DNA from: Liolophura sinensis
Taxonomy: Eukaryota > Mollusca > Polyplacophora > Chitonida > Chitonidae
Length of the DNA: 64,000 nucleotides
Direction: 5' to 3'
Assembly (NCBI RefSeq): GCF_032854445.1
Contig: NC_088304.1
Span: 24,007,704-24,071,703, forward strand
Of this stretch, positions 11,803 through 21,718 are shown piece after piece. Positions within the stretch are counted from its first letter, which is position 1. Every line of letters begins with the position of its first letter. The position numbers and the translations under genes are program-made. Under the pieces are notes generated by a model, which had not been told where the DNA came from, did no database searches, and saw only the letters and a list, made by a program, of their open reading frames with translations.

Positions 11803-13096
11803 GAAGGTTTATTGTTCGAGAATATACATGTATGTCTACAAGTGTGCATGCACTGGAGGAAAACCCGCATAGTGTTGGACCAGACTGATGAAAACTCGAC
11901 CCATATATATCACGTGCACTGTTGCTCAGATATAGGCTTTCAGTACTTTGTAAGGTCTATTCAACCTATCATCTGTAACCAGAACAAAAAACAACTTTAT
12001 TGTAAATTACACTTTGTCTCAGGTATTATTTCTTCGGCGTTTGGAAAGATATGTCAGTTGGAAGCCGTAGGTCTATTTGATAGCAGGGATCAGGTCAAAA
12101 CGACTGATAGCCAGACCACTAATACCGCCGCTACAAATGCGTGTTACTGGCCTTGTATGCTTAATTAAGTTAATCGTTATGAAGCATTATAACATCACAG
12201 GACATGTTTGAACGAGATTGCTGGAGCACTTCTATGTGATCATGTGGTATTTGACACAACCAGATATAAACATGGCAATTGAGCTGATGACATGGAGCGA
12301 GCGTTTGGAATACTGGCTTCAAAGACAAAGAAAATTTAATTTAGTTCATATCTATTTTCTGCACACCAAGGTTTAATTTTATATACCGGTATTTTATTTT
12401 TATAAAATTCAGTAAACTTACACCACTGCGGCTTACTACGAGGCCCAAAATTGTCAGTGGAGAAAGAAAGTGACCGCTTAATACATAGATTCCGTCAGCT
12501 TACATTTATTTTCCACACGTGAGAATTATACATTAATAAAAAATAGTTTATATGGTTTTTGCCACATGGTGTGTTGTATAAAACTACAGTCGCACAACTC
12601 ATTCCTTTCATTCTTATGCTTATCTGTGCAGTTTTTTGGCACTTCTGTCGATGGCCTCCACTGGTGGCTAACGAACTCAAATGTCTACTTGTGACGCTCA
12701 TTAAGGCTGGCAAAGGAAATTACCGACTGCAAACGGGGTATGGGGCAAATCTCAGAGTTGAAAAAAAAAAACACTAAGAAAATGTATTAAATTTATTTAA
12801 AAACCAACTTTTTAATCTACTCACTTCAAAAAGCATATACCAAACTATTTCTAATGACATGTGATTTCGCTGGATTAGGACATGTGGTCATGTTATTAGG
12901 TACAAAAGTCTGCGCGCGCACAGCAAATCGCCTCATCAGGAAATTGTAACTTCAGACTGTTAAGTTCTAAATAAGGTCTAGTATATGTCATAATAGCTTT
13001 TCATTAAACAGACGGTACGTGTTAAAAAAAATAAATTATCTCCAGACTGGAACTCACAGAAAGAAAAGGAGATTCTACAAAAAAATCATATCTTTA
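11803..13096. other. unassigned stretch
   Basis: A 140-codon open frame at 11746-12168 begins inside the SINE fragment and has no recognisable similarity. Nothing else is supported. Confidence 0.4.
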
Positions 13097-13505
13097 GGTA
13101 CGGTGTGCCTCATTATATAAAATGGCACATTTGTATATCAAACCTTGGCAGAACTTAAAACGTCCCTCACAATTAGAGATAAAGCTATCTGCCACATAAA
13201 TGTTTACTTAGCCTACCTATAACTCGCCATTCCAGCCAGAATTTTTGTTGTGTGTGACTGAAACGTAAAATAAATGAATTGGAGTATTTGTATATGTTTG
13301 CAGGCTAAGTAACACCCTGAATTTCCGGAAAGACTTACTTGATGAGATCAGTTATGGGATGTGTGGAGTGGTTTTCCCTGTGGAGTCGAAGATGTTACAG
13401 AACACAACACTATCTGACATACGTATACCAGATGCCGGTTCATTTTGTAGTCTTAAGATGTCGTGGTGGTAGTAACGTTGTTTAACCGAAAACCTCGTCT
13501 TGCTG

Positions 13506-13860
13506 GACCGGTCCCGGTCGCACAGTTGGTAGAGCGTCCGCTTCGGAGAAGTAGATCCACGGTCAATCCTGGGTCGAGTCACACATAAGACCTGAAAAGA
13601 GAAAGTTGTAACTTCCTCGCTTGACGCTCAGCACGAAGGGGGTAGTTGAAAGGACTGGTTGACCTGTATCAGTATAATGGCTCGGGCGGGCGACTACTTG
13701 CCTTCGGTAAGGCGTCTTCGTGAAGCAGCACTAGATAAAAGAGCGGTGAAAATCCGTCTTAGAACAAGGAGGCAGATTACATGCACTCTAAAGATTCCTT
13801 CGTCGTCATATGACTGAAAAATTGTTAAGTACGACGTTAAAACCCAGCACTCACTCACTT
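13506..13860 (+). mobile_element. SINE-1, full length, 9-bp target duplication
   Basis: A tRNA-derived head (A box within gcacagttggtagagcg, B box near gggtcgagtca) leads into a body with cctcgcttgacgctcagcac and ggactggttgacctg. The 3' end is cgtcgtcatatgactgaaaa, aattgttaagtacgacgtta, then a (CACT)n-like tail. The insertion is flanked by the direct repeat GTCTTGCTG at 13497-13505 and 13861-13869, which fixes both ends. The uninterrupted family L sequence is restored across it. Confidence 0.92.
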
Positions 13861-13970
13861 GTCTTGCTGTATCATAACGGGAATATCTAGGTCTATATTT
13901 ACCGGGTCGCGTGTGGATTTGTCTTCAAAGTATGCAAAATGCAAAATGGATATGGCAAAATGCAAATAAA

Positions 13971-13994
13971 AGCAAAAAAAAAAAAAAAAAAAAA
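13971..13994. repeat. poly(A) tract
   Basis: A run of A following a short aaaatgcaaat-like direct repeat (13926-13970). No clear element boundary is attached. Confidence 0.8.
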
Positions 13995-14335
13995 TCACCC
14001 CTGCATGCAACTAAACATTTATTAACCTGATGCATTTGAGATGAGTTAATACGGCTGTAAAACAGAAAACCTTTAAACTGGTAACCGGATAGAGACCTGC
14101 ACCATTATCCAATTTCCGGATTTCGCGATCTTTTTTCTTGGACGTATTCCAGTAAAGGGTTTTATTTTGGCAACTAAAGCACAATTCAATTTTCTTCGCT
14201 TCGCTGATTGTGTGTTCGAGGTTTGTTCCCCTAATTTTCTCAAGGAGAACATGTCGACTTAACTGCCACAGGTTTGGAAAAAAATGTCAATTTTGTCATA
14301 ACATTACAATAATCTGTTCTGTTCAGTGAAATTTT

Positions 14336-14515
14336 TATTTATTTTAGTTGATTAACGTTTTACGCTACACTCAAGAGTATTTCATTTTTGTTACGACACT
14401 GGCGTGACAGGAAGTGAAATTAGATCTTTCAATCATTTCTATGTTGAAATAACCATTCTGGTTCGTTCGCAGTTTTGAGCTCTCAAACCAATCAGCGGTC
14501 ATCGGAAGGGCTAGG
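14336..14515 (-). mobile_element. SINE-3 copy
   Basis: Inverted partner of 21530-21718. Both contain, in element sense, ccgctgattggtt, gagagctcaaa, tcaacata-aaatgattga, cagtgtcgta, aaaatgaaatactcttgagt and a (aaataaata) tail. The last 60 bases resemble the SINE-2 3' end, but the upstream body is different, so it is a separate SINE or MITE sharing that tail. Confidence 0.65.
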
Positions 14516-15184
14516 ATTAGGCCTTTTTTTAGACCTAGAAATTTATAGTCGGATTTGTCTATACACTGTTATAAACTCAGCTATAAACGTGCCATAAACA
14601 CAACGTCCCATTGTACGAAGCACTTGTTAGCCATTTTCTAAAAACCCACAGAGATAGGGATTAGACTAGATGAGAATTGAAATCTTATGCATTTTTGTCT
14701 TGGTTAGCTGAAGATTTATTAGCATGGACGTCAATAAATTACTACGTTAAATCGAATCTGATTGAGTTCGAATATTTGGCAGTAAATTTGCATTCGAGAA
14801 TTTTAGAATTTCTGGGTAGAGCGGAAATCTGGAATAATGTGCAGGGACAGGAAGGGATCGGTAGAATAATTCGAAATTGTAAAGGTCACCCTTTCTCAAC
14901 TGCACGCTAGTCACACTAGATAGAATCCCGGCTTTAAACAGAGACTTTCTAACTATCCCACTTTGTTCTATTTTTTTTTGCAAAATGTAATGATCGTTCA
15001 TAGTTATATCAAATTCTTTTGACGGTGGAGTTACTCAAAAACCAAAACATTAAGTAGCACTAATTATTATAATGCCGAGCAAAAAGAAACGATACATGTT
15101 GAACTGAGTAGTATATTCGTGAGTTGGGCATACTATATGATACGTCGAAAAATAATATCTACTTTAAAAGAAAATACCACTTTG
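14516..15184. other. unassigned stretch
   Basis: Short random frames only, with no recognised feature. Confidence 0.4.
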
Positions 15185-15550
15185 AAATGAAGTATGTTAT
15201 CGGATGAAAAACCATCAAAAACTGGTCCAGGAGAATAGGTGGATTTATTTCTTTTTAGAATTTTTCTAACCGAATAAAACTGTGTTAAAAGATCAGATTC
15301 TGCGCTGGTCTGTGTGACCCAGAAGGTATCAGTTACGTCACATCATGATACTTTTTGCCTGAAGTAATTCGTTTCAAAGTCAAATCAGCGAATGCATTCA
15401 TAGATCCATATGCTTATTCATTTTGAACGACGAAAGTAGCAGTCTAATGTGTGTTAACTAGCAAAAACCTTATGTGACGTCACTGGTCCCATTGTGGTTA
15501 GAAAAGGCCACCATAAAATGAAATAAAAAAAATAAATCAAACTGTTTTTA
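15185..15550 (+). repeat. dispersed repeat, family S, copy 1
   Basis: Matches 32435-32800 in the same orientation over about 365 bases: aaaaactg-tccag, ttttagaa-tttttc-aaccga, gattct, gacccaga, tatgc-cattttgaa, gtagcagtct, gtgacgtcactgg and finally aaaataaatcaaa. No open frame is shared. Confidence 0.65.
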
Positions 15551-15572
15551 TGGAGTTCTAGTGTATTCCGAG

Positions 15573-15675
15573 GATACTGTATTCTCATGATACTGTATCC
15601 GATGATACATTATCCCGATGATACAGTATCCCGATGATACAGTATCCTGATGATACTGTATTCTGATGGTACAGT
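15573..15675 (+). repeat. 16-bp quasi-palindromic minisatellite, block 1
   Basis: About six units of a 15-16-base repeat of the type gatactgtatcctgat. The core GATACNGTATC is a palindrome around its central base. The centre is T in some units and A in others, as if units had flipped. A second block lies at 16208-16476. Confidence 0.9.
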
Positions 15676-16128
15676 GACACTTGAAATACACTCCTACCCA
15701 ATGGACAGTCTATGGTCTGACCAAGTCCGACCGTTAATGGGAATGACAAAAGATTATTGGACAGACAATCCTTCTTTTACGGAAAGATTGGTCAATGCGT
15801 CAGACGTGTCTTAACCAGACGTCTTAAAGGACACAGAAACTCAAAATTCATCGCCCATAGTATTTGTTAATCCAACCAGACCAGTCCCCAGCTGACTGTC
15901 TCAACTACCTGCTCAGATTGCAGTCTTAACCTGACAGTGTGTATCCTGGCTGTGAAAACCCCCGCATCAAAGTTCCGGATTTACCGTCATCTGCAAACAA
16001 TTATCTCACAGATTTTACTTTTCACGCTATGCACCGTTATCTCCCCTGTTATACGTCCTGTACTTTTTTTGTGTTGCAACGTTAGTTTAGTACCTCTCAC
16101 CTTCGGCAAAGAACACAGAGAACTGACT
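15672..16128 (+). repeat. dispersed repeat, family R, copy 1
   Basis: Nearly collinear with 19601-20070, and inverted with 27645-28200. Shared blocks include attaatgggaatgac, attggtcaatgcgt, cagacgtcttaaaggacaca, accagaccagtccccagct, gtctcaactacctgctcaga, cccgcatcaaagttccgga and cacgctatgcaccgttatct. The copies at 15.7 and 19.6 kb are clearly closer to each other than to the third. Short frames inside it are not conserved in the third copy. Confidence 0.85.
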
Positions 16129-16207
16129 GATTTTCTCAGGTGATTCTGAAAGGAGAGCTTTGAGATCAAACAATTTATAGGTAAAAAAAAGGTATAGAGA
16201 GTCCTAC

Positions 16208-16476
16208 GGTATCCTAATGATACTGTATCCGGATGATACTGTATCCGATACTGTATCCGATACTGTATCTTGTGATACTGTATCCTAATGATACTGTATC
16301 CTGATGATATTGTATCCCGATGATACTGTTTCCCGATGATACAGTCTCCTGATGATACTGTCCCCAGATGATATTGTATCCTGATGATATTGTACCCGGA
16401 TAATAATTGTATTCTGATAATACTGTGTCCTTTTGATACCTTCCCCTGATGATATTACATCCTGATGATACAGTGC
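16208..16476 (+). repeat. 16-bp quasi-palindromic minisatellite, block 2
   Basis: About 16 units of the same repeat as 15573-15675, with more variation (gatattgtatcc, gatactgtttcc, gatacagtctcc). The 102-codon minus-strand open frame across it is a repeat artefact. Confidence 0.92.
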
Positions 16477-16494
16477 CACGTGGAAAAAGTAAAT

Positions 16495-17400
16495 GAGACG
16501 TATATATTAGCCACGTAAACAAAAACGTTTGGTGGCCGGAAGCTCAGAAACTTAATGTTTGAGATGGCGGATGGTGTGGACTCTTTATCCCCTCGTCGGA
16601 AAAAGGCACAGAAACCTATGTTATCTGACACACACGCTACTTGACTGGGCATCATCTATATGCCATGGCTGAAGTAACGTTGATTGACCAATAACCTCCT
16701 TTTCATACTGGTATGTCACTGTGGACAAATTTCTTGTCCAAGCAGTGGGTGTCTGTGTAATTATATTCAAAGTCTTGTGTCTGAATCAATGAATGAATAC
16801 TTGGGGTTTAACGTCATAGTTAACAATTCTTCAGTTATGTGACGACGAGGGGTCATCATGTGTGTGAACACTGTGTCTTCTTGTGGCAGTTTAAGCCCAT
16901 GCCCCCAAAGTGTTGTTACCACTGAAGTATCACATCCCACCCAGTCACATTATACTGACACCGGGCCAACCAGTCCTGTTTCCTTGCTCTAACTACGGCG
17001 TAACTACTCTAACTACGGTGCTGAGCGCCAAGCGAGGCAGCAACAAGTAAATTTTTTAGTCTTTGACATCACCCGTCCCGTGTTTGTTCCCGGGTCTAAC
17101 GCCTCCGAGTTAACTACCTTTAGCCATTAGACCACCGAAGCGGTCTCTGTTCTCTGAAGTTACATCTAGATAAAGCAAATTTCATTGAGGAAACCGCACA
17201 GCATGAGTGACTGAACCAGAAGTTTCTCAGATATTGGGGCCAAATGGGTGGTATGTGATGTGCTTATGTCAAACATGCTTTATCCAGCTTTGGGCAAACA
17301 GGCTCAGTCCAGTTTGCAATATTTCCAAATATGCTACTGTTTCCAAAGTTTTTTTTAAAGATATGAAATAAATCCTGGTTAATTTGAATCTATGAGAATA
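16495..17400 (+). repeat. family L copy (L4) with nested SINE-1
   Basis: The D module is at 16495-16700 (aacttaatgtttgaga, cctatgttatctgacac, gaagtaacgttgattg). After an inserted SINE-1, the middle module follows at 17275-17400 (agtccagtttgcaatatttc, ctactgtttcc-aagtt). C and B modules are missing. Confidence 0.65.
16785..17145 (-). mobile_element. SINE-1, near full length
   Basis: The minus strand runs from a tRNA-like head (gaccgcttcggtggtctaat) through the body (cctcgcttggcgctcagcac, ggactggttggcccggtgtc, gggcatgggctt) to the 3' end (ctgaagaattgttaactatg, acgttaaaccccaagta, then cattcattc). It contains a small internal duplication of a ctctaactacgg block near 16988-17014. The target duplication is not clear. 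Confidence 0.85.
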
Positions 17401-17454
17401 TAGCACAGATTTCATGGCATCATTACAACATTCCTTCTTGACGGGTCAGAATTC

Positions 17455-17560
17455 ATTGATTCATTTGACTGGTGTTTTACGCCGTAGTCAGCGGTATTAT
17501 GTTTATGGAGCTAAGATCGGTGGAAGCGAAATCGGGTCTTTCACTTAACGTTTGCACACT
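17455..17560 (-). mobile_element. SINE-3/SINE-2-like 3' fragment
   Basis: tttgactggtgttttacgcc-gtagtc, then ggaagcgaaatcgggtcttt, resembling the inverted end of SINE-3. It is strongly decayed. Confidence 0.4.
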
Positions 17561-17879
17561 TTTACATTTACCGTCTTCTGACAGCAATTTCCCTATAGCC
17601 TTTACTTTCCACTACAGCGCTCTTTGACAACACCTGAATTGTGGACCCCTTATTATGACACCAGCTCAATAAACAATCAAACAAGGCAATGTAGAAATTC
17701 TCTGTCCGGTATGTACTCCTCTATCTGTATATACTGTCACACATACAAAGCAAATCGCGGGTCGAAGATTAAGCTAGTGCTTGAAAGTTATGAATCAACC
17801 CTCTCCCCCTTCCCCCAATCAAGAAAAAACATGAATGCCGAAAAACCTTCTTCGATGATGATATCTCCCCCTCCCCATT

Positions 17880-18572
17880 CCCTGGGCAATCCTGTTGCGT
17901 ACACCTCCTCACAACCAGACGATTGTAAATGCCAACCATTACCACGTGTATGCCTCTGCTCTTTTTCATTTACTGTCGGTATTCGAAAAGTTTATTTTGG
18001 ACACCTCCGGGGAATACTTTTTCGCGCTAACGCCAAAAAGAAATTCAATTTCCTTTCACGAAGTGTTTGTCTTTTGCAATCTTTGTTTGGCCAAAGTTGC
18101 ACAAGCTGTATATGAGTGGTTGGTCGATGTAAATGGCAGAATTTTTCCCTGTCCCTCACAATATTGCATTCTGTTAGCGATCTATTAATCGTTAAATGAC
18201 GCTTATAAACACGTTTTTGTGTTCCCATTCTCTGCACCTTATTTCCCATTCGATTGCGGCGAGCATTTCTGTCATATGAATTATTCAACCCATATAACAC
18301 ACTGGTCCATTATGTAATAAATTCCTTGTGAGCAATGGAAATGTGGGAAATTTTGACACTGACAGCAAATAGGCACAGTAAGTTGTAGCTTTATCAAATC
18401 GTCCAGAGCCATAGACCCCCATATCAAGAAAGTCATGTTTTATGCATTCATCCTCCCCAAAATGTCCCTAATTTGACAAGATTTTACCGTTTTACACAAT
18501 GCAATATCAGACATAGGGTAAAAATAGACGGAAAAAACTCCAATAATATGACAGCTGTGACACTATCCATTA
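17880..18572 (+). repeat. dispersed repeat, family F, copy 1
   Basis: Matches 29505-30165 in inverted orientation over nearly 700 bases: attgtaaatg, cgtgtatgcctc, agaaattcaatttcctttca, cgaagtgtttgt, gcaatctttgtttgg, ccctgtccctcacaa, tgcacctta, gttgtagcttt, then tcatgttttatgcattcatc. Open frames run on both strands (17895-18188 plus, 17992-18300 minus), but the other copy has stops in each. Identity looks like 65-75 percent by eye. The family is unidentified. Confidence 0.7.
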
Positions 18573-18774
18573 AGTTAACTATGAATCCAGTCTGTCTCAT
18601 TTCCTGTCTCTAGACCGTCGCCAGAGAGACGGTGAGTTCGACTCCAGCAGGTGGTGAGGAAACGCTGGTGGCCCTACGTCCGGGAATTTGTCAAGATGCC
18701 CGAATAAGCGATGTAGTTATCCCCACCCATGTTTTTAGGAGAAGTGTAAGTTTCTGCTATTAAGCCATTTCCAT

Positions 18775-18915
18775 GAACAGATAGAATGAAATCATAACTG
18801 AGGCAAAGAGACAAGAGGCCATATTTCACTGGTTACGTGTGACCGCTTGCCAACTATCACGCTGTCGTCAACGCTCTGGTTTTACCCGCTATGCTGTACG
18901 TCTTTTATATTGTAT
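18775..18915 (+). repeat. family A, 3' part
   Basis: gaacagatagaatgaaa, gaggccatatttcactggtt, acgtgtgaccg, ccaactatcac, ctgtcgtc and ggttttac-ctatgctgta. Confidence 0.8.
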
Positions 18916-19004
18916 TTCTTCATATATCGGGATGCTGCTTGTGCACTAAGTATCAATGTGGCTTTATCACTTTGCATTTTTTAAATGTGTCTATATATAA
19001 AAGG

Positions 19005-19260
19005 TGATGACAACACGGCGTTTTGAGAAATTTTAGACCAGTGAGCTCTAATTAACTGCAGTAAACAGCACTGCATTTTTATACAATTCTGCTTAAGACA
19101 TGGTGCTGGGGAGTGTTGGGATATAGGGTATTATATATATTTATTAATATATTCGTATAATAAAACTCTCACTGCATGGGGATAAATTAAACGGAGGCCC
19201 TATTTCACCGGTTATGTGTGACCATTTGCGGACTGTCACACTGTTGACTGTGGCCTGGTT
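19005..19260 (+). repeat. family A, near full length
   Basis: gtgatgacaacacggcgttt, tagaccagtgag, attaactgca, cactgcattttta, tggtgctggggagtgt, cctatttcaccggttatgtg, tgaccatttgc, tcacactgt. It is broken near 19120-19165 by an AT-rich insertion. Confidence 0.75.
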
Positions 19261-19323
19261 TCACTTTCTGTCTGATTTGTATTCCTGCATAAACCAGGAT
19301 TCTTCTGGTGTGCTAAGCATACC

Positions 19324-19464
19324 AGGATTCAGTTTCATAAAGAAGCCGTACATGTATGATAATCGCCCATATAGGACAATGCCACGGTAATAGTGACGTA
19401 AAAATATCGTACGACACATGTACGATAAAAAAATGTCGTACGACGCTTTGTGAAACTTGGCCCT
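19324..19464. mobile_element. probable foldback MITE, 141 bp
   Basis: The ends are imperfect inverted repeats: aggattcagtttcataaag at the left, and agggccaagtttcacaaag as the complement of the right end. Inside, tcgtacgaca and tgtcgtacga form a second 10-base inverted pair around a short A-rich loop. No clear target duplication was found. Confidence 0.5.
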
Positions 19465-19509
19465 GATTGTTTCATTGTGTTTGTATATCAAATATGTTGA
19501 CAGTCAGCC

Positions 19510-19580
19510 TTCCGAGTAATTCTAGACCAGTGACGTCTTACATATGGCAATACACATCACTGCATGTTTTCGCTTAAAAT
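19510..19580 (+). repeat. family A fragment, 5' part
   Basis: gagtaattctagaccagtga, cgtctta, cacatcactgcatgttt. It directly precedes family R copy 2. Confidence 0.65.
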
Positions 19581-19600
19581 AAATAAAGACGTAAGCGTAA

Positions 19601-20070
19601 CATCAAATACAATCCTACCCAATCACAGGCTATGGTGTGACCAAATCATTAATGGGAATGACGTAAAAGCATTGACCTGACAACCGTTCTTTTACGCAGG
19701 GATTGGTCAATGCGTTCAGACGTGTCTTAACCAGACGTCTTAAAGGACACAGAAACCAGAAAGTCGTCAGCAATAGTATTTGTTAATCTAACCAGACCAG
19801 TCCCCAGCTGGCTGTCTCAACTACCTGCTCAGATTGCCAAGTCTTAACTGACAAACTGTATCCTGGCTGTGAAAGCCCCCGCATCAAAGTTCCGGATTTA
19901 CCGTCATCTGCAAACAATTATCCCACAGATTTACATTTTCACGCTATGCACCGTTATCTTCCCGTACGTTTGCCCCTCTATCTCATCTGTTATATGTCAT
20001 GTAGTTTTTTTTGTGTTGTTACGTAAGTTTAGTACGTCGCAGCTTCAGAAATGAAGACAGAGAGCTTGGA
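19601..20070 (+). repeat. dispersed repeat, family R, copy 2
   Basis: Close relative of 15672-16128 in the same orientation. Unlike copy 1, it has no minisatellite on its flanks. Confidence 0.85.
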
Positions 20071-21529
20071 ATGGTAAATACAAGCACCAACAGAGGACAA
20101 ATTTCATTCGCATTTTACGGCCAAAATATGTTGAAGGAAACCTTTCAGATTATAAATCAGGCATAAAAATAAGGGAAAAATGTAAAAAGCACAATTTAAG
20201 TCTCCGTGCATATATAACTGTCGATTGTTTATTTTGTGTGGCTGGCTAATTCATTCAAGCTTAATAAACTGTGTAGGCGGACAAAAGGCATTGTGGAATA
20301 AACTGGACAAAATTAGCTGACGTTTATCCCTTGAAGACCTGTATCAATATCCTATTTATATTAGTTAATGTAATGACTTCCGCACAACATATCCACAGTA
20401 ATAAACATCCACATGGATAATACATATATTATGGCATCTAAATTAATGTAAACCAATAAATGAAATGTCGAATTGGCATTTGTGTACCTTGCTGTTTACC
20501 ATTTTCATTAATACAGTCTCAATCTATTAGATCTCGATTGTTTTTGCACGAGTTTTTTCAGCCTTTAGGCTTCAAAATATTTCCGCTTATATTGTACAAG
20601 ATGAAGCAAATATTACAACCGGGATAATTATAAAACGTTTCAGCTTCCTGCAAAAAGCGTATTTGCCTTATTCCATGTGTACAATTTTAACTGAGACTTA
20701 AGGAGTCTGCAAATGAGTAAATATGGCAATTAAAAATTACTTTATGAGCGAACTCAAATCCTTGATGTTACCTAATCTCTCACATACAACGTTACATTCC
20801 AAGTAACCAAACTGCTGTCATAACTACACGCAGTCCTGTGCTACCATAGCAAACGTACGACCCATAACATCGCCCTAAAAAGCTTGTCTGTGAGTTTAAG
20901 ATAGTACATCTGCTAAATCTTCCATACTTCATTCAGCGGGTCATAAGATAAGCGGGCTGCCACACACTCCCAGTGCATCTACAGACGCTTTATTTACTTT
21001 CTTACAGTACATCCTCCCAGCGTGAGAGAGATGATTGTTGCCGGCAGAACTGAAAGGTTGCGTGGCGCACGACGGCTGACAGTTTGGTAACATAGGTACA
21101 CGGTCACAAGTATTCGGTATTACAATGAACGTCATTGTCTTATGCTGGAACAAACGTGATTTTCTGTACAAGGCCAGAATTGAAACAGAAGCTAGTGTGC
21201 TTTCTTGTATACTGAAACGTCAATTGTGCCGTTGCTCTTTGCCCTCCTTACCATGTCGCATTATCCATTCTCTCACTGCACATTTCTCGCATGCAGATTT
21301 CCTTTCAATTATTTGAAATTATTAAATTATTCCTTTTAATTTTTATAGTAATTAAATCACGTTATGCTAATAAATCTTTTCCAGCATGTAATTCGATAAA
21401 GAAATGTATTATATTGCATCCTCAAATAGTTTAATCCCTCTTTGTATGGATTTAAAAAAAGTGTCAACACGTGTTGCATACAATGCGATGTTTTGTTTAA
21501 GGCACGTTTAGCTGGGTGTAAATCAGTGC
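20071..21529. other. unassigned stretch
   Basis: No gene recognised. A 76-codon minus-strand frame at 20941-21171 is Cys-rich but matches nothing I know. Confidence 0.4.
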
Positions 21530-21718
21530 TCAGATTCTACAGTTGGTTGGATGAATGACCGCTGATTGGTTGGAGAGCTCAAACCTTGGAACCAATCAGA
21601 AATGTTTCAACATACAAATGATTGAAAAATCCGATTTCACCTTCTGCCATCTCAGTGTCGTAATAAAAATGAAATACTCTTGAGTGTGGCATAAAACGCC
21701 AATGAAATAAAATAAATA
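21530..21718 (+). mobile_element. SINE-3 copy
   Basis: Inverted partner of 14336-14515, with ctgattggttggagagctca, atttcaacatacaaatgatt, cagtgtcgtaataaaaatga, actcttgagtgtggc and a tail of aaataaaataaataaa. It sits at the same junction with a family L C-module as the 14.3-kb copy. Confidence 0.65.

Larger units (their letters stand above)
13097..14335 (+). repeat. family L copy (L3) with nested SINE
   Basis: The D module (13097-13505, resuming at 13861) matches 9600-10030 closely in order. The C module (14030-14320) carries gctgtaaaacagaaaacctt, atccaatttccgga and caattcaattttcttcgc. A SINE-1 splits the D module and a SINE-3 truncates the C module. Compared with L2 the segment between D and C is shorter. 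Confidence 0.7.

Noticed and set aside
16214-16522. 102-codon minus-strand frame with repeated Y-H-Q-x-T-V-S
   Set aside because: Translation of the 16-bp minisatellite; the frame is not kept across units of 15 bases and has no support.
17624-18115. 163-codon plus-strand frame, longest after the receptor
   Set aside because: Mostly inside family F; its frame is not the one kept in the second copy.
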